Positions 59,866-64,000 of a stretch of DNA of 64,000 bases are shown here, piece by piece. This stretch comes from M0103 sp040386155 (GTDB taxonomy: Bacteria; Bacteroidota; Bacteroidia; Flavobacteriales_D; Crocinitomicaceae). The position numbers and the translations under genes were made by a program. The notes under the pieces are model-generated. The model saw nothing but the letters and a program-made list of their open reading frames with translations. It had not been told where the DNA came from and searched no databases. The stretch spans positions 62,001 to 126,000 of the forward strand of contig JAZKFZ010000005.1 of NCBI GenBank assembly GCA_040386155.1, in the 5' to 3' direction. Each line of letters opens with the position of its first letter. The stretch's first letter is position 1.

Positions 59866-62175
59866 TCACTTAAAATGGTATCGAAACCCAACAAAGCCCT
59901 TAATTCCTTGGTTGCTGGCATAAATATAACTGGTGTCAAATGTAAGGCCGTATGGATTTTCAGCCGTTACCAACGCTTCACCACTTGTATTGTAGCTAAC
60001 ATTCTTGTCGAACGGATCATTTGCTCGTGCAATAATGAAAGGGTTCCCTCTGTTAGGTGTCCAATTCAAAAGGTTTTTTACCCCACCGAAAACTTCAAAT
60101 CCTTTCTTGAATTTCTTTGTGATTTGAATGTTTTGGATGCTCCACCAAGGAGAGAATTCTTGTCGTGGATCATTTGCACTCGCTAAAGGCAAACGCATTG
60201 GACTGTATACGTTCCCAGTATAATCAACATTTAGATTCCACTTTTTAATTTCGTAGGAAACCGTCCACACTCCCATAAATTTTTCTGTAAATAACTGTTG
60301 TACTTTTTGCGAATTTTCAACTTTAAAAACGTCCAAAACAGTAGCACCAGCATTTACTTTTAATCCAAATTTGAAAGTAGCATCAATGTTCAAAGAAATC
60401 CCTTTTGATATAGCGTATCCATTGAGATTATTGTAAATTATTTTATTGGGATCAATGTCATAATTAGCAATAATTTTGTTTGTGAAATAGGTGTAAAATA
60501 CACTCGCATCAAAATTGAGGAAAGCGACATCACCCACCTTCACTTTTTGGATGTAATTGATATTTGCATTCCAAGAAGTTTCAGGGTTTAAATCATCTAA
60601 GAACACTACTTCTCGAGATCCAGTTAGAGCTGCATGGTCTTCCGTAAACACATTCGCAACACGGTATCCATTTCCAATACTCATGCGAAGAATGCTTTTG
60701 CGATTATCCGAATTCCATTTGTAATTGACACGTGGAGTAAAAATGCTACCATGCAGAGAATTGTAGTCGTAGCGGACACCGATCAACAATTTATGGTTTT
60801 CATTCAAGGTAATTTCATCTTGAACAAAAGCTCCAGGTAAAAGAGTCAAAGAAGGTGCATTCACAGATGGATTAAGCGTGTCAAAGCTTGCTGTTGCTAA
60901 AGTATTATCATCGTAGTATGTCGCGCGGAAGGCTGCCCCAAATAACAAATCATGTCTTTTGAGTTCCTTTCGATAGCATAGTTGACCAAATCCTACCAAT
61001 TGATTTGCCTCGAATAGGATTTTACCATAAGCGCTTTTTTGTTGGTGACCATTTGCGCTAAATTGAACCATAAAGTTCTCATCAAAAGGAAGCTGGTACG
61101 TTCCGAATAATTCCCAGCGTTTCGTGGAAATACTCTCACCATAAATGCTATCTCCTCCATAAAATTCAGGTTTCCAACGCATGTCTCCACCCCAACGATC
61201 TTCATATACATAGCGGCCTGCAAGGTTGAAGACTCGATTTTTCTTTCTGAGAATACTCCACTTATTGAAGATAGAAATTCTATTTTGCAAGGTCATATCA
61301 GTGAAATTGTCGTGATTATTGTCGACAAGCAATGAAGAATTGAAGTAATTCACTCCAAGTAGCGACTGCACCTTTTTTCCAAATGAAAACTTGCCTGCTA
61401 AATCCGCATTAATTTCTCCCCAGCTTGTGCCAAAAAGATCTGCCGAAAATAAAGATGCATCTGTTGTTTTCTTTGTAATCACATTGATGAGTCCACCTAC
61501 CGCTTCACTTCCATACAATGTGGAAGCAGGTCCTTTCACCACTTCAATTCGATCCACCAGTGATTGCGGAATTCCAGACAAACCATACACTGTTGAAAGA
61601 CCGCTCACCAATGGCATTCCATCGATCAAGATCATTGTGTAAGGTCCTTCTAGCCCATTGATGTGAATATCGCCAGTATTGCAGATATTGCAATTAATTT
61701 GCGGTCGAACACCATTGATAGTTTGAAGTGCTTCGAACACCGAGGGAGTTGGATTACTTCTGAAAAAACGGGCTGAATAGACTTCGATAGGCACTGGACT
61801 GTCTAATTTTGAAACTTCTTTCATTGTACCAGAAATAACAACTTCATTGAGTTCGTTACTTATTTTTACCAGTTCGATATTAAGCTTAATTATTTCAGAA
61901 TTAGTTACATTCAGTTGCTGAGAATAGGGCACAAAATCAGTCATAAATACCAATAATTCATACCTTCCCAAGGGAATGTTTTCCAAAACAAATCGACCAT
62001 CCTCATTCGTTTGAGTGCCAAAATTTTCTCCTTTTAACATCACTTTAGCAAATGGTACTTCAATTCCTTCCGATGATACTGCGCCTTGAATTTGAACCAA
62101 TTGAGCACTACAAACTCTGCTACTTAAGAATAAGTATAGTATTATAAAGAAGAAATAATGAGGAGTGAACTTCAT
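59866..62175 (-). CDS. TonB-dependent outer-membrane receptor with N-terminal CarboxypepD-reg-like domain
   Basis: A 769-residue protein with signal peptide FTPHYFFFIILYLFLSSRVCS. Residues 25-110 form a carboxypeptidase-regulatory-like domain (QIQGAVSSEGIEVPFAKVML). The plug (about 115-240) has ILIDGMPLVSGLSTVYG and IEVVKGPASTLYGSEAVGGL. A beta-barrel ends GFVGFRYHFK. The plug contains an unusual CNICNTG, a C-x2-C that might bind metal. It is divergent from an MntR/DtxR regulator with an operator between, so metal-linked uptake is likely; the substrate is not known. Confidence 0.9.
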   Translation of the reverse strand: MKFTPHYFFFIILYLFLSSRVCSAQLVQIQGAVSSEGIEVPFAKVMLKGENFGTQTNEDGRFVLENIPLGRYELLVFMTDFVPYSQQLNVTNSEIIKLNIELVKISNELNEVVISGTMKEVSKLDSPVPIEVYSARFFRSNPTPSVFEALQTINGVRPQINCNICNTGDIHINGLEGPYTMILIDGMPLVSGLSTVYGLSGIPQSLVDRIEVVKGPASTLYGSEAVGGLINVITKKTTDASLFSADLFGTSWGEINADLAGKFSFGKKVQSLLGVNYFNSSLLVDNNHDNFTDMTLQNRISIFNKWSILRKKNRVFNLAGRYVYEDRWGGDMRWKPEFYGGDSIYGESISTKRWELFGTYQLPFDENFMVQFSANGHQQKSAYGKILFEANQLVGFGQLCYRKELKRHDLLFGAAFRATYYDDNTLATASFDTLNPSVNAPSLTLLPGAFVQDEITLNENHKLLIGVRYDYNSLHGSIFTPRVNYKWNSDNRKSILRMSIGNGYRVANVFTEDHAALTGSREVVFLDDLNPETSWNANINYIQKVKVGDVAFLNFDASVFYTYFTNKIIANYDIDPNKIIYNNLNGYAISKGISLNIDATFKFGLKVNAGATVLDVFKVENSQKVQQLFTEKFMGVWTVSYEIKKWNLNVDYTGNVYSPMRLPLASANDPRQEFSPWWSIQNIQITKKFKKGFEVFGGVKNLLNWTPNRGNPFIIARANDPFDKNVSYNTSGEALVTAENPYGLTFDTSYIYASNQGIKGFVGFRYHFK

Positions 62176-62193
62176 TGATTATTATTTTAACAA

Positions 62194-62201
62194 CAAAAGT
62201 A
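62194..62201 (-). promoter_or_regulatory. -7 box TACTTTTG for the TonB receptor
   Basis: A perfect TAnnTTTG on the minus strand, 18 nt before the ATG at 62175. The 16-bp inverted repeat at 62206-62221 lies 4 bp upstream, inside the -33/-7 spacer. Confidence 0.55.
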
Positions 62202-62205
62202 ATAA

Positions 62206-62221
62206 GTTAGAGCAATCTAAC
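62206..62221. promoter_or_regulatory. Inverted repeat GTTAGA-GCAA-TCTAAC, likely MntR/DtxR operator
   Basis: A perfect 6-4-6 inverted repeat. The TTAG...CTAA half-sites resemble DtxR and MntR operators (TTAGG...CCTAA). It lies in the receptor promoter and 64 bp upstream of the regulator ATG. Confidence 0.6.
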
Positions 62222-62273
62222 AATATAGTTTTGGAATTATTTTATCAACAATGAACTAGAATGACAATTTGTT

Positions 62274-62281
62274 TATATTTG
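62274..62281 (+). promoter_or_regulatory. -7 box TATATTTG, probably leaderless (MntR/DtxR gene)
   Basis: A perfect TAnnTTTG ends 4 nt before the ATG at 62286, so transcription probably begins at the start codon. Confidence 0.5.
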
Positions 62282-62285
62282 TTTA

Positions 62286-62957
62286 ATGAATTCTTTGACT
62301 GAAGAAAATTACTTGAAGGCACTTTACACCTTGGCTGATCTTAAGGGCGAAGCGAACGTGAATGATTTGTCGAAGCATCTTGGCATTAAAATGCCTACTG
62401 TAACGAGTATGATGAAAAAACTTGCAAGTAAACATCTAGTTCATTACGAAAGCTACAAGCCACTGCGCCTCACTGAAAACGGTAAAAAAGAAGCTGCCTT
62501 AATTGTGAGAAAGCATCGACTTACCGAAATGTATTTGGTAGAAAAGATGGGATTTGGTTGGGAACAAGTGCATGAAATTGCAGAACAAATTGAACACATT
62601 CAATCGCCAGATTTTTTTGAAAAAATGGATGAGTTATTAGGCTTTCCAAAATTAGACCCGCATGGTTCACCAATTCCTGATAAAAATGGAGAAACCGTTT
62701 GGCAATCCTACGAAAAATTAAGTAATTGTATGAGCGGAGACACTGTGAAGATTGCAGCTGTAATCAACACAAGTGGTGATTTCTTGACCTTTTTAAACAC
62801 ACGAGAAATTTCATTGGGACTCCAATTGCAGATCATCAGCATTGAATCTTTTGATCAATCAATGACAGTTAACTTTGAAAATCACACCAATGAAATGCTT
62901 AGCAGTACTGTATGCGAGCGACTACTAGTGGAAAAAATTTCTAGTATTCCACAGTAA
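62286..62957 (+). CDS. Metal-dependent DtxR/MntR-family repressor
   Basis: A 223-residue regulator with an N-terminal helix-turn-helix (LTEENYLKALYTLAD and KMPTVTSMMKKLASKHLVHY), a dimerisation domain (AALIVRKHRLTEMYLVEKMG) and a C-terminal FeoA-like SH3 domain (about 150-223). VHEIAEQIEHIQS aligns with DtxR VHDEACRWEHVMS: the C102 ligand of DtxR is Glu here, as in Mn-sensing MntR. The M10/D8 position appears to be Asn (EENY), matching neither. Manganese or iron sensing is inferred. It is divergent from a TonB receptor. Confidence 0.9.
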   Translation: MNSLTEENYLKALYTLADLKGEANVNDLSKHLGIKMPTVTSMMKKLASKHLVHYESYKPLRLTENGKKEAALIVRKHRLTEMYLVEKMGFGWEQVHEIAEQIEHIQSPDFFEKMDELLGFPKLDPHGSPIPDKNGETVWQSYEKLSNCMSGDTVKIAAVINTSGDFLTFLNTREISLGLQLQIISIESFDQSMTVNFENHTNEMLSSTVCERLLVEKISSIPQ

Positions 62958-62975
62958 AATAAAATTCAAGAGTAC

Positions 62976-64000
62976 TTATTGACAGATTGTTTCTTCTGTG
63001 ATTTTCAATATTTTACGAACTTCTTCCAATGTAGGTGCTTCTGCATAAGTTCTTAACACTGGCTCTGTTCCAGATGGGCGAATCATTACCCATCGATTTT
63101 CATCAAAAAAGTACTTAAATCCATCAATTGTTTTCAGTTCTTTCACTTGGTATTCACCAAAAGCTTTGTAGTTGTCTTCTTTGCAGTTAGCTATAATTTT
63201 TTGCTTCAACTCTTCAGTAATATGCAAATCGCTTCGTTCAAATTTGAATTCACCTACAATTTCATAGACTTCATCAATCAGTTGATCCAAGGTTTTCCCA
63301 GACTTCGCCATGAATTCCCAAATGATCAATCCCATCCAAATTCCATCACGCTCAGGGATATGTCCTTTTACAGCAATTCCACCTGATTCCTCTCCTCCGA
63401 TCAGCACATCATCTTCCACCATGATACTAGCAATTTCCTTAAAGCCAATTTTCGTTGTCTCAAGTTCCAGTCCATAATGTTTTGCCATTTGCTCCACACG
63501 CGGTGTGACAGAAAAAGCAATAACTACCTTGCCTCTCATCTTTTTGTAATTCACCAAATAATGAATCAACAATAAAATAATATGGTGCGAATCGATGAAT
63601 TCTCCCTTTCCATTATACAATCCAATTCGATCAGCATCGCCATCCGTTGCAAGTGCACAATCCACATTTTTCGTTGCTTTAATGAAAGCCTCTAATTCTT
63701 GCAAATTTTTTGCAATTGGCTCTGGTGCTTGACCTTTAAACGATGGGTTATGTTCGCAATGTAAAAAAGTAGTGTTTGGCAACACACGCTTCAAGACATT
63801 TTGTCCAGCCCCATACATCGCGTCGTACACCAAATTAAGTCCTGAATTCTGAATTGCATCGAGGTCAAAATTGCGTTTTAGGTGATCTACATATTGGGTT
63901 TCTAAATCAACAAGTTCGCATTTTCCTTCTGCTTCAGCTTTTTCAAAATTGATTGATTTCCAGTCAACAGAGCTAACGGCTGGAATGATATCTTCCACTT
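62976..64000 (-). CDS. Phosphoglucomutase/phosphomannomutase, C-terminal part (5' end outside window)
   Basis: At least 340 residues, open to the window end; the GTG at 63998 is in the middle of domain II, so the N-terminal part with the phosphoserine loop is missing. The metal-binding loop ATDGDADRIG is near residue 117, the sugar-binding loop is IGGEESGGIA near 199, and the phosphate-binding loop is IRPSGTEPVLRTYAEA near the C-terminus. It interconverts hexose 1- and 6-phosphates for cell-envelope sugars. It is convergent with the MntR/DtxR gene. Confidence 0.93.
   Translation of the reverse strand, partial: VEDIIPAVSSVDWKSINFEKAEAEGKCELVDLETQYVDHLKRNFDLDAIQNSGLNLVYDAMYGAGQNVLKRVLPNTTFLHCEHNPSFKGQAPEPIAKNLQELEAFIKATKNVDCALATDGDADRIGLYNGKGEFIDSHHIILLLIHYLVNYKKMRGKVVIAFSVTPRVEQMAKHYGLELETTKIGFKEIASIMVEDDVLIGGEESGGIAVKGHIPERDGIWMGLIIWEFMAKSGKTLDQLIDEVYEIVGEFKFERSDLHITEELKQKIIANCKEDNYKAFGEYQVKELKTIDGFKYFFDENRWVMIRPSGTEPVLRTYAEAPTLEEVRKILKITEETICQ

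Overview
The window reads as chromosomal DNA of a Bacteroidota bacterium, most likely an AT-rich, carotenoid-pigmented member of the Flavobacteriales. Supporting signs are the gliding-motility pair gldF-gldG, many perfect TAnnTTTG -7 promoter boxes, a TonB receptor with an N-terminal carboxypeptidase-regulatory-like domain, a ComEC without its metallo-beta-lactamase part, and many 1-14 bp gene overlaps. I see no rRNA, tRNA, CRISPR array or transposase.

Layout. 1-3.2 kb: the end of a SecA-like protein, a STAS-like gene, and a phoH-purC-CoA-binding operon read leftward. 3.3-10.3 kb: SAM hydroxide adenosyltransferase, a monooxygenase-fold protein, gldF-gldG plus a third gene, dnaN and a probable lipoprotein. 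10.3-17.7 kb: comEC, the translation operon thrS-infC-rpmI-rplT, and a Kup potassium transporter. 17.8-28.2 kb: dnaK, an amino-acid permease, alaS followed by glycosyltransferase/deacetylase/LpxD-like genes, and an NtrC-type regulator without a DNA-binding tail. 28.5-31.8 kb: an arsenic-type operon (arsR, DUF6428, a 36-codon ORF, arsC, methyltransferase), then an alcohol dehydrogenase.

31.8-38.3 kb: one leftward carotenoid operon. A CarH/LitR-like B12-binding MerR regulator is followed by crtI, crtB, idi, an SRPBCC gene, crtZ, a fused lycopene cyclase and a TIGR01777 epimerase. It should make zeaxanthin from C20 precursors, possibly under light control. 38.4-52.9 kb: Ppx/GppA, an ABC-2 exporter, a chaperone island (DjlA-like, CPBP protease, dnaJ, grpE), an MBOAT/DHHW/SGNH O-acylation operon, a luciferase-like oxidoreductase, a TonB C-domain protein, a KirBac-type channel and a VOC protein.

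53.1-56.4 kb is the accessory region. Single or paired genes of narrow distribution (RES-domain protein; DUF5678-like protein plus retropepsin-like protease; an unknown) are separated by four long imperfect hairpins. The start of each gene unit is complementary to that unit's own end, which is the signature of integron gene cassettes. No integrase is visible, so this looks like a cluster of attC sites lacking an integrase. 56.4-64 kb returns to core genes: paaZ, aroC, and a TonB receptor divergent from an MntR/DtxR regulator with an operator between them, then the end of a phosphoglucomutase/phosphomannomutase.

Other regulatory observations: dnaK and grpE-dnaJ share the inverted repeat TTGTCA-N7-TGACAA upstream and both lack the usual -7 box; several genes have a -7 box 4-5 nt before ATG, predicting leaderless mRNAs. 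All family assignments are by eye.
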